64,000 bases of DNA from Cyclospora cayetanensis. Taxonomy: Eukaryota; Apicomplexa; Conoidasida; Eucoccidiorida; Eimeriidae. The notes under the pieces are model-generated. The model ran no database searches, had not been told where the DNA came from, and worked only from the letters and a program-made list of their open reading frames with translations. Both the position numbers and the translations under genes were made by a program. The stretch spans positions 186,001 through 250,000 of the forward strand of contig NW_020312070.1 in NCBI RefSeq assembly GCF_002999335.1, given 5' to 3'. Positions 45,647 through 56,300 of this stretch are shown in pieces (position 1 is the stretch's first letter; each line of letters opens with the position of its first letter).

Positions 45647-46973
45647 ATATGTGTATATGTGCATATACATATACATATGTATATACATATATACACACAT
45701 ATACACACATGTATATATATACAGATACACACAACCATCAGTAGCAACAATGCCAAAGTAGCAAGAAAAAAAAGCCACCGACAAGTCAACAGCAATTTGA
45801 GGCCTACATCACTAGAGACAGGGGATTCACTGGAGGGAGAAGGGCTGTCTCTCCTCCTCGAGTGACCCCGCCCGTGGCGTCTCCTCCTGTCGAACGCCTT
45901 AGCCGAGGAAGAGGAACGCCGGTACAGATGGCTTGACGTCCCCCCGCCACTATCTCGCGTGCTACTGCTGCTGTTGCCACTGCGCGCAGCAACACATGCA
46001 AACGCATGCATGCATTCAGCGAGAAATCACACATTCGCCTGCGAATCAGAAAAATGTTCGAACATGGATAAGTGACAGCACAAATGGGAATTCGGCATGG
46101 AAGAGGGCATTCCAAGTAGCAGATTTTTCCCCCCTCTCTCTCAGTGTTTCTCTGCCTCTCTTTCGCTATCCTTCTGTTTGTGCCACCTCCCTCCCTCCCT
46201 CCTCCCCCCTCCTCCCCGCAAACACCAGTTTCGCATGTTCTACCAGCCACAGCCTGTCTAGGACTAGATTTTTTCTGCCCCTTCCTCCTCTTCTGGCCCG
46301 AGTGTTGCCGCCTCACCCCCCCCGCTGACTTTCCTTCCCTCTAGCCGCAGTCAAGCCGTTGTTTCCGAGAGTTGTGAGTTGGCGAATTGAGAGGAACCGT
46401 AACACAGCCAGGAAACAAAGATCGCGCCGCACCTATCTCACCACACTTTCTCACGTACCCGAACTTGTTAAGGAGTTTTTGCACCTCGAAGGTAGAGAAC
46501 CTGTCTGAGCCAATACGCTTTGCCCCTGCCTTCCCCGAGCTGCAGCCACCGCATAGGAACTCGTAGCGTTGCATGTCCACTGCACACACGCCCTAAGAGA
46601 CAGCCAGCCAGCACACGCACAACACACAGAGAGCACCATCAGCAAAAAGGCTCGCACGCGAACACCTGCAGCCAACATGACGAAACAAGTGCGTCAGTGT
46701 CGACGCCTTGCAGCCCTTCCAGCCAACACTGGACGAGCACGCAGACACAAAACAAGTGTAGCAGCAGCTGCATTGAGCCCACAACACGCCTACAGCAGCA
46801 CGCCGCCCCCCCGCGGCATGACAGCATATGTCGGCTCGTTATACCCCTCGACTGCAGGAGGCGCAACGATCATGATTGTTAGCCAGGAAGTACAACTTTT
46901 CCAGATTGACGGCATCTTCATACTCTGTCTTGCTAAGGCCCATCTCAGCCGCAGAAGCCGAGCTGAACCCCAT
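44567..46973 (-). CDS. AGFG-like ArfGAP zinc-finger protein with NPF motifs
   Basis: Four minus-strand exons, phase-consistent, 455 residues: 46973-46845, 46592-46459, 45979-45808, 45499-44567. Exons 1 and 2 form a CASC-x16-CGGC finger, exactly the C-x2-C-x16-C-x2-C spacing of ArfGAP domains, followed by RIGSDRFSTFEVQKLLNKFG then GN, matching the family's HRVKS-x-F-x-x-EEV-x-x-L...GN. The rest of the ArfGAP fold after GN seems absent; exon 3 is Ser/Arg-rich. Exon 4 is Gln/Met/Pro-rich with three NPF motifs (NPFASMRG, NPFASMQG, NPFASTTQ), ligands for EH domains of endocytic adaptors. Finger plus NPF tail is the architecture of AGFG1/Hrb. The position of the catalytic Arg (C-x-G-I-H-R in active members) reads CSSGKAG, so GTPase activation is doubtful. 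A donor overlapping the stop could add an exon. Confidence 0.75.
45601..45730. repeat. TATA/GTGT/ACATAT microsatellite in an intron
   Basis: (TA)n, (GT)n and (ACATAT)n runs in the 308-base third intron (45500-45807) of the minus-strand ArfGAP-like gene. Tyr/Val/Cys-rich frames over it are artefacts. Confidence 0.9.
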
Positions 46974-47075
46974 TCTCGCTGCCTATTTCTCCTGAAATAC
47001 AGTTGATTGAGTGTCTTTCTTGTTCCCCTGATACTTGAGAGCGGCTAATGAGACTCGACTGGACTAGGCACTGCT

Positions 47076-47823
47076 CTTGCGGGTGTTCTGCTATTGCTGG
47101 AAAAGAACGAAGACGGCCATCTGCCCCTCATTCGGTCGCTTCATATAGATATATGTACATATCAGCAGGTGAGAGCTTCACACGGGATTGTCGCTGCTCA
47201 TGCAGCCCTTGTTATCGCTGCTAATTTGGCTGCCCCTGCTCCCGAGTGGTCTGCAGCGCTAGCATGCATATGGGGTGGCACCCTGCGTGTCTGCGAGGCG
47301 GTCAAAGCAGCGCAGATGCTCCGACACAGCGTGATGCGCTGCGAAACGGTGAGCGAAACGGTGCCAAATTAGTAAATTGGAGGTTTCGCCCGGTAAGGGG
47401 GGGAGCCCTTGAACGGCAGGAAGGGCGGACCAACACAGCGACACGGAAGAGATGCTACGCTGCTTCTTGGGGATGTATCTCTCAGAACACAGAAAAACAG
47501 GGGGCGGGACCTTGTAGTCGAGGAATTAGTACAAAAAGTGAGGGGCACTGCGCGAAACAGAGAGCCGGAGGCTAGCGCAAGGGGAACTGCCGCAGGACAG
47601 GCAGGCGGCCATCTACGTGAAAAGGCAAAGATTGGGGCCCCTTTGTGTGTTTAAACGAATGAAACAAGGCAAGATGGAAGATGAAAGGGCTTCTGCTGCA
47701 GCTGCCTATCTTGCCGCTGCTGCTGCAATTGCTGCTGTGCCGTTGACGCTCCTTGGTTGGTTGCTTATGGCTGCCAGGGAGCCTGTCCTCGCATCTCCTC
47801 TGTCTGGCCTTTCTCCGGGATAA
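47076..47823 (+). other. possible small gene, exons unresolved
   Basis: Two stretches look more coding than their surroundings. At about 47076-47350 a frame reads LEKNEDGHLPLIRSL, then ASHGIVAAHAALVIAANLAA and CIWGGTLRVCEAVKAAQML, and meets a GTGAGC donor. At 47647-47823 a frame reads MKQGKMEDERASAAAAYL, a hydrophobic AAIAAVPLTLLGWLLMAA and a short tail. Both could be membrane segments of one small protein transcribed divergently from the ArfGAP-like gene. I cannot find a start for the first or a phase-correct junction, so this is only a pointer. Confidence 0.22.
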
Positions 47824-48545
47824 ATATCTTGCATTAGGAGTACCGCGTGAAACGTAATGTCTAGTCGAGGAGGCAGATGGGAGGGCAGTGAAACAGCACA
47901 CAAGCATCAGCTGCTGAAGTTTCGCGACTTTGCGCAACGCCAGCTGCAGCACTAACAACAGCAGTGGCTGGTGCTCCTGCTACTGCCGCTTTACTGGTAA
48001 AGCCCTAGATGCTCGAGCTAGATATGAGTTGACTACAATAACACTGGCTTCGGGGAGAACGAAGACTAGCAGGATCTCCGACTTACAGCTGCACGGGAGT
48101 CGTTGGCGGTAATGACTGATTGTGTTACAGCCAACGAGCAGATCTTTTGTCTAGCATTTCGCTCGCTGAATCAGGGTGTTTCGCGCTACAGGCGACAAAT
48201 AACGAGAGGCGCGTAGGAAAGCTAGGGACTGTGTCAGAACAAAGGGAAATGAATCATGCACTTGGGGTAACAAATTCTGGAGAGACACAACTGAATTGCG
48301 TCATATATATCTCCTAAACTCTAAGCGATTTTTCCGAAGTGAAGAGCGGATAACGTGAGCTCTGCTTAAGTTCTGTAGGGACATGAGGGATCGGCTCAAT
48401 GGGGTCTGTGAGATTTCGGCAATTGGCTCTATAGGGTGATGGGGAGAGGGAGTTTCCCACCTGTTTCAGCTGCATTCGCTTCCGCTTGTATTTCGGAGCG
48501 GTCTGTCAAGCGAAACATCACAGCAGAAAATAAGCGGCCATCCGG

Positions 48546-48618
48546 GGGCGTCTAGCTCAAATGGTAGAGCGCTCGCTTAGCATGCGAGAGGTAGAGGGAT
48601 CGATACCCTCGTCGTCCA
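48546..48618 (+). tRNA. tRNA-Ala, anticodon AGC
   Basis: A 73-base cloverleaf: acceptor GGGCGTC with GTCGTCC and discriminator A; D arm GCTC-AAATGGTA-GAGC; anticodon stem CTCGC/GCGAG around TTAGCAT (anticodon AGC); T arm GAGGG-ATCGATA-CCCTC. The third acceptor pair is G3-U70, the alanine identity element, which confirms the assignment. There is no intron and CCA is not encoded. One acceptor position (T6 against T67) is mismatched. Internal promoter boxes lie in the usual places (TAGCTCAAATGG and GGGATCGATACC). Confidence 0.95.
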
Positions 48619-50362
48619 TTAGCGGGGGAATCCGTTTTAGGAAAGAAAAGCGTTTTCTTGCTTCAGCTACCCTTCGTAGCAGCGAAGTGGCTACGCTTGT
48701 GACGGTGACACCCTGCCGAATTATAAACGAACTAAGAGGCAACAGGACATTGGTTTTGCTACCATCCACGGACACACATGAAAAGTGTATAGACTGCGTA
48801 GATGCATGCAAACCAGCTACATTACAGGTTATTACTCATATGACTGCTTAGCCAGTCGGTTCTGTAGCGAGCTATGTTACATTGAAACCTTTTCGATTAC
48901 AGTAGTTATATTTAATTCGGAGGTGGTTAGGAATCGACGAATGGTTTGGCTCTTGATATACCTTATTTGTTGTATAGTCCTACTAGCTCGATAATACAAG
49001 ACGCTCTGTTGTCTGCATGTACGCTTGATGCTATGTGCAACTAGCTGTGAGCGCTCACAGCTAGTTGCACATACGCAAGCGAGCTCTCCCTTCCCCCTTA
49101 TACCAGCAAGCGACGTTTTTGCGAAACACGAACCTTTTGTACTACAAAATTTGTAGGGCATCTCGGGTTAAATGCCACTCTACAGAGACCTTGGATGGCG
49201 TGTTTTAGCGTGGACATGTATGCCGATGCACATCCTTGACCGTAAAGAGCCTACGCATTGGTGCGTATACTCTTTAACGGCCGTCGTGAGCTCTCTGATG
49301 CTCTGGTTACACAACTTTATCATGTGCAATCGTTTTGAAATTTTCTAGCTCGCTAAATATGCGTGAACATCGCTAAAGGTTTTGGCGCATCCTTGTACGC
49401 GCAAATCAGTGCTTGCAAGCGACCACACTGACAAGATATGTAGGCGCATGGATGTCAGACATACAGGTGGCCAACACGAGGCTGGTTATTGCCTAGCAAC
49501 GCCTTTTGATGTTCTTGGTGTGTGGGTCTGGTGCGACCCTATGCAGGCGAATGTAAGCCGACAGGAAAGCTTCACATATTTGTTGTGCGATCTCGGCCGC
49601 CTTACGAGGAGTATGCTAACATAACGCACTGCAGGCATCCAGAGCGTCGTCTAACAGACAGCCTGCTTATATGTCCTAGGATATATGAGCCGGCACGTGA
49701 GTAGCTGTACATGCCTTCACATTGTTGCCCACGTAGCTGGAGAAGCATGGCTCATATTCATGTATATATATAAATAGATACATATATACATGCATACAGT
49801 GTGTGCATATGCGTACTTGCGGCTGTAAGAATACTCCCATATGGGTGTATATGCGTACGCATCAAGAAACGCCTGTGCATCGAATGCTTCAACATGCACT
49901 AGGAGGCAGGCATACCATAGAGGGATTACACACAAGAGAGATGAGAAGCAGCACCGAGGTTTGTATAGCAAAAAGAGACATGTCCGAAGCCCTCACCAAC
50001 CCAATTGTGGCATCCACGCCTTGAGTTCAATCCAAAAATTAAACGAATGCCAGTTGCTTCTTTTTAACAAACCGAAAAATCGAGTGCGTATGAGCTGTTG
50101 CTGCTCAGCCGGAAAGCTGTCTGATGTTGTTGAAGCAGCTGTTGCTAATAAACTGCCTAGTAAACTGCCTACCTTTGCTACTGCTGTTGTCGCCGCTGCA
50201 CCGCGTGAGGCCCTATTCCAAACAAGTCGCAACAAATGCCGCTTCAAGGCAACTGACCAACAAACTGTCCAGCGCCACACCGCAGCGGCTGCTCCTGCAA
50301 ACGGTGAGGCAAGCAACTGCAGCAGCTGCTGCTTGCCACACCGTTTGCACTCAGCCTTGTTG
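48619..50362. other. gene-poor spacer
   Basis: No supported gene. It holds a 42-bp palindrome (49032-49073) with related repeat words. Near 49.75-49.8 kb is a short ATATAC run. The part before 50363 is the 3' side of the minus-strand DENN gene. Confidence 0.4.
49032..49073. repeat. 42-bp perfect palindrome (21-bp arms, no spacer)
   Basis: Bases 49032-49052 are the exact reverse complement of 49053-49073, with no spacer. The arm TATGTGCAACTAGCTGTGAG matches the end word of the dispersed repeat family (ACTAGCTGTGAATG; CTAGTTGCACATAG at 32.25 kb). It looks like two repeat ends joined tail to tail. Confidence 0.95.
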
Positions 50363-53300
50363 CTACTGTTGATGCTGTCGCTGTTGTGGTGATGAGAAAT
50401 AAAAAATATCCTGCCCTTCGCCGCACGCACTGGTTGTCGGTGAAGGCGGTGCTCCATTGCAGCTGCTGCTGCTCCTGCTGCTACTGCTGCTCTCGCTATG
50501 ACGCCGACGGCTGTGGTGCCCTCGCTGGCATAGGCTATGCCTCAGGGATCCTTTGTTTTTTGAATCTCCTAGGGAAGAAGATGGCCACTTGAGAGGCCAC
50601 CGAGGGAGCAGCAGCATCGCCACGCTTTCCCCCCAAGAGAGATCCTCGTCCTCGTTGCTGTTGCTGCTGCCGCTGTTCAAAGCCGTGTAGGAGACAGTGT
50701 AAGGTCTGAGGGGCACAGTGTACTTGACGCCGCACGAGCCGCGAGACGCTAACTGGCCAGGATGTACCCCAGACTGGTGAGATGCTGCAGAGAAGGCTGC
50801 AGCTTCGTGTTGTTTGGATGCGTCAGAGTTTGCTGGTCCTGCTGATGTCACGGGGGTGCTGTCTCTGCTGCTGGGAACGCTGCTGATGCCAGACGCACCC
50901 GTCTGAGCCTCGCAAACGAAGAAGGGCTGACAATACAAAGCCGCAGCAGTGGCCACTCTCCTACTCGTCCTCACGGAGCGAGGTGTAGGATAAGCGGAGA
51001 AACAGCCCTTCATCTGCTGCGCATCCAGAGCACCAGAATAAGGAACAGGGTGCTGCGGCCATGTTTCTTGAGCATCCTCGAAGGGACTGTCTGTCGGCGT
51101 GGATGCAGTAGGCGCATCTCCTCTTGCTTCGTCTTGCAGCTGGATGAAGCTAGCAAACGCCTGCGTGCTACAAATTTCCTGTAGCAAAGGTGCCCCTTCT
51201 AGGAGAGCCTTGGGGGCCCCTGTCCTGCTGGCGCTGAGGGGCCCCTCCTTGCTCTTACTGAGAACCCCTCCCGACGCAACTCCAGAGAACGCGCCGCTGC
51301 GGACTGCAAGTATCATCTTGCAACCTCGCAAAAGCTCGACGAAGAAACGCAAGAAGATCTCCCGAATCGCAGTATCCGCTGCCGCCATCTGCTGCTGCTG
51401 CTCCTGCTGATGCTGCTGCAACTGCTGCTGCTCCTCCTGGCTGCTATCCACAGCCAGCGCCGAACTCCACACACGGAGGTAACCCAGTGGGTTCGCTGCT
51501 GCATCCAGAGGATGCACATGAGGCTGCACAGTCACTCTGCTTGCCTGCTTCAGAGCTTCGATCCGGGCAGACACAGCAGCCACAGCCGCCGCTTCCGCTT
51601 CACTCTCTTGCTGCTGCTGCTGCTGCTGCTGCTCCTGTATCGCAGCTGCTGCTTGTAGTTTGGCTTCCGCGTGAGCCCTACACGCCTGTTGCTCCTCTTC
51701 ACCGCTGGGGTTAGCTTTAAGTCTGCTATCGCGTCCAGCAGCAGTATCCTTCCCTGCATCCTCTCTGCCTTGGCTGCTCTGACCGACTCCGGAGAGGGTC
51801 AAAGCCTCCCCCTCCTCAGAGGACTCAAACGAGACTCCCGAAAACTCACGCCAGACGGGTAGCACGCTGCTGCTGGAGTCTGTCGTTACGGGATTCAGAG
51901 CAGCATCACCATCCTCTTGTCCTTCGGAACCACCAACAAACGTTGCGGGGGCAGAGGAAATCGTAGCGCCTCTTCCCCAAGCCTCGTCTCGGTGACTAGT
52001 GGCTTCCGCTGCCGCGACAGCACCAGCTACAAGAGCTAATCCTGGTGCTGTGGTCAGTTTGCACCTACCCCAGGCTCTACTGCGTTCTAGAACTTCGCTG
52101 CTGCTTCTGCTTTGCCGCTGCCACAGTACCGACACTCCCCTTAGTCCAGGGTTCCTAGAAATCAATGAACGCTGCGGCTTCTGCTGATACTGATGACACA
52201 GCAGTTGTGACTTCTGTTCTGGCCCCTGCGTTCGCGCGGCAGCAACTGCATCAACAGACTCTGCTTCTGCTGCTCCACGCTGTAAAACATTCGATCCCGC
52301 CTCCGCAGGCGGCTCCTGCTGCTGCTGCTGCTCCTGCTGCTGCTCCTTTTGCTGCTGCTGCTCTTGGTCCTGCTGAGGCTGCTGCAGCTGCTGAGCTCCT
52401 TGCTGCAGCTGCGTCCACTCGGTGCCGTCAGCAAAGGCAGCAGATGCCGCAGCGGCAAGCGCTCCGGAAGGAACAGATGAATATCGAAGTACTGCAGGCT
52501 GTCTGGGCACCCGACGTAGTGTTGCCGCTGATGTTGCAGGTGCTGCTGGTGTTGCCACTGATGCTGCAGGTGCTACTACTTCCGTTGCCGTTGCTGCTGC
52601 AGCAGCTGCTACTACTTCTGTTGCCTTTGTTGCTGCTACTTCTGTCGCCTTTGTTGCTGCTACTTCTGTCGCCTTTGTTGCTGCTACTTCTGTAGCCTTT
52701 GTTGCTGCTACTTCTGTCGCCTTTGTTGCTGCTACTTCTGTCGCCTTTGTTGCTGCTACTTCTGTCGCCTTTGTTGCTGCTACTTCTGTTGCCGTTGCTG
52801 CTGCAGCTGTCGCAGTGTTCAGGTCTACACCAGGCACTGAGGGTCGCTGCCCCCAAAGACGCCACAGCCAATTTTCCCTCCGATGTTGTTGCTGCTGCTG
52901 CTGCAGTTGCAGCTTCGGCTGGTGCAAATGCATTTCTCTTTGCTGCTGCTGCTGCTGCTGTTCGGCCTTGCCTGGAGGCAAGAGATTCAGAAAGCGGAAG
53001 ACAGAGAGCAAGGCTCCACTGTGCGTCCGAGGCGGTGCTCCTCTGGGTGCAACTGCGCTGCTGCTCATCCTGCTGCTCGCAGTGAGGGCGAAGAGGCCGC
53101 TGGCATCCGCGTTGCCAGCTGCCGTGGCAGTCGTTCCGCAACTTGCGATGCTAGAGCTCCCCCCCCCCACTTGGGGACTGAGCTGCAGCGTCAGCGGCTG
53201 CTGCCTGCTGTTTGTTGTGCTTGCACGCAACAGTTGCAGCGGATCTCCTCTAGCGCCTCCCTGTGCGGTCTGCATTGCTGCTGCCGCTGCCCCTGCGTTG

Positions 53301-56300
53301 GTGGAATTTCCGATCTCAGCGCCTGTAGCAGCGGAGAGCCGCATGCAGTGTGCTGCTACTTCCTCCGCAGTGGCAGCAGAGACCCTCTCTCGCAGCACCA
53401 GCCAGTTAGGAGGGAGGAAGGCAGGAAGTTGCGGTTGTTGCTGTTGCCGCTGCTTCTTGTGGTGCTTCTGCTGATGCCGCTGAAGCAGCTTTCGCTGCTG
53501 TTGCGTCAGGCTGCCATCAACTATCGCCGCTGCAGCGGCAGCGGCTGCTGCCGCTGCAACTGCATCTCTGCACAGAATCGGCACGAGATGCTCAATCAGT
53601 TGCCCTAGGAGTGTCTCTGGCAAAGCAGGCAGTCCCCATGGATCAGCACCCTGGCATGCACCTGCTTCAGCGGCTGTAGATGCTGTCGCTGCGACTGCTT
53701 CAGGCTTGAGGCATTCGCACTGCTGAGGATCCCCTATTGCCGCTGCGAGGGCAACGTGCGAAAGAGAGACGCAGCACTCGTCTAGATCCACCAAGTAAAC
53801 ACCTGCATGTGCAAGAAAGCGGAGAAAAAGCGAGAATACGATCCGCTTTGTGTGTCAGACAGCACGTCTAAAGCGCCTCCCTCCTATGCGTACATCTTCG
53901 TGGGCAAGTGCGTGCGGGGCACCCCTCTTGAGGGCTGCCGCTGCAGCAACAAATATGCGCCGCTAACATTTGCACATGCAACAGCTCTTCTCTCGGAAAA
54001 GCACAGCAGCTGAAGCGGGGAGGCACAGGCGGCAGCAGGAACCCTCACCGACGGGGAAAGTGTCTAGAGCCTGGGAGAAGAGGTTGATGGCGTGCAGCAT
54101 ATTGGTGGTAATGGTGTTTGTGCAGTTGGCAGTGCAGCTACTGCACCGAGAGCTGCAGCTCCCGCTGTTGCCAATAACGGCTTCAGATGCTGCTGCTGCA
54201 ACCCCTAAATCTGGAAATGTAAATCGATACACAGCTGGAGGCACTGCCCTTCCTCTAGGTGCTGCTCCCCGTTTCTTTGTGCTGCCAGTGGTCTTCCCTT
54301 GTTGCCGATTGCCTTCTGCTCCGCTCCACTGCTGCAACAGCTGCTGGGCCGGCTGCGGTGTCTGCATGCCAACGCAGAAGGGGAGGGGCATGGAAATAAA
54401 GTGCGTCAGCGGCTCGGGCAGTAAGGGGACAAACACTTGGGAGTACCGCAGCGGATACATCAGAGCTGAACCATACACAAACACACATACACAGACATAC
54501 CATACACAGACATACCATACACATAACATACACAGACATAACATACACATACACAGACATAACCTACACAGACATAACCTACACATACATAACCTACACA
54601 GACATAACCTACACAGACATAACATACACAGACATAACATACACATACACAGACATAACATACACAGACATAACATACACAGACATAACATACACATACA
54701 CGTACACATACACAGCAGCAGCAGGTTGCAAGAATCATACATGATGCTTCCGAAGCAACAGCAGTGTCATCATCACTCCCTTCTGGCCAGTTCGTGGTGG
54801 AAAGATCCCCGTGCAGCAGCAACTGGGGTGCAGCAAAGAAAGTAGTGCGCATCATGGAAGCAACAACGCACTGCACTCTTCAAAATAAATTTCTCGAAAT
54901 TTAGGTGCCTTTGCAACTGATCGCACCGCTAACCTGTGAGCATGCATGGCAGTAGGCACAGTCTGTTCAGAGAGGCGGAGAGCAGGACGATCTGTTTCTC
55001 GCAGAGCAGGAGAAGCAGCAGGAGGAGCAGCAGCTCTAGCGGAAAGCTCTTGAGCACGCCAAAGAGTGGCAGCTGCGGCAGGGACGGCACAGACACACAT
55101 GCATGCACACACAGAGACACACGCTTTCATGAAGTGAAGCAAGGCGCAGCTCGCGTAGTGGTCGCTGCAGCTGCTCCCTTTCTAAACAGCAAGCATAGAA
55201 ACAAGCGTGGCAAGGGGGACTGACTTGCAGGAGAGGTAAACTTCCGGGGAAGGGAAGCCCAAAGCAGAGAGAGCGCGAGCATTTTACATTCACTGAAAGT
55301 GTTACACTTGTTTTTTTGCTGGCGCTGCTGTCTTCAGTGCAACTCGCTCCGTTGTGGTTGTTACTGTTCTCGAAGCTGCCGTATTCTACGACAGTGAGGA
55401 CCTCTTGCAGTGGCAGAACCTGCCAAATTTGCGCTCCTCTTGGGGCCGGTGTCTCTGCCACTAGCCTGCCAGCTTGCTGCTGTACATACAGCAACGGCGA
55501 GGGCAGCAGCACGCGCTGCTGCTGCTGCTGCTGCTGCAGCAGCACACGCCCTTTCGCACTACAGGCAGTGGACTGACAAAGCGCCGCATACGAGGTGTAC
55601 ATACACCACAGCCACTCGCTGAAGGCACCAAAGAAGGGAAAGGCCGACAGTATGCAGAACGCTCTCTCCACATACACAAGAGACGCCTTTCTGCAACAGC
55701 AGCAGCACCCTGCTGCTGCCTTGATTTCAGATCCTTCTTGAGCTTTCCCCGTGGTATCCGGGAAGGTCTTTGCTGCCGCATCGTCGTCTGCTTTTCCAAC
55801 AGCCTCCTGCTGCTCCTCCGAAGCTGCCGCTGGTGCTCCCGATGCACGCGTCGATGCAGCACCCTCCCCCCAGTCGCGTGCAACCCCCTCAGCAGAAGGC
55901 GGAACGCAGCTGCAGCAAGAACGCTGCAAAGTGACCAGCTCAAAGAAACGGAGGCAGTGGCCATACAGCCGACAGCCTTGAACATCTGTCAACACGAAAA
56001 CAGACGAGGACGGAGAATGGACTCTTAGCAATGAGGCACACGGGCAGCCCTCCCACTTGCATATGCACGCCGTTTCCCCTGCTCCCGACATGACAGGCGT
56101 TGTCGGTGATACTGCGCCTTCTTCTGGTCCTGCCGAGGCTGTTGTTGTTGCTGTCGCTGCTGCTGCTGCTACCCCGTCGGCAGAGACACTTGGAGACAGC
56201 AATGCCGTCCCAGCATGAGAGTCATACGACTGCCATGGAGAGCTGCACGACCACGCAGCCCGATCTGTTTGCGGCACCTGCTGCTGCTGCTGCGTCTGCT

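Noticed and set aside
52422..53608. Long plus-strand frames opposite the last DENN exon
   Set aside because: They are mirrors of CAG and 24-bp repeats (Cys, Leu, Val-Ala-Phe runs) on the other strand of a well-supported exon.
53970..54845. 291-codon plus-strand frame with His/Asn/Ile/Thr repeats
   Set aside because: Most of it is translation of the ACATACACAGACATA array in a DENN intron.
54745..54876. MRTTFFAAPQLLLHGDL as an extra DENN exon
   Set aside because: The donor at 54934 and the acceptor at 54465 join in phase and restore the continuous cDENN motif, so this stretch is intron.
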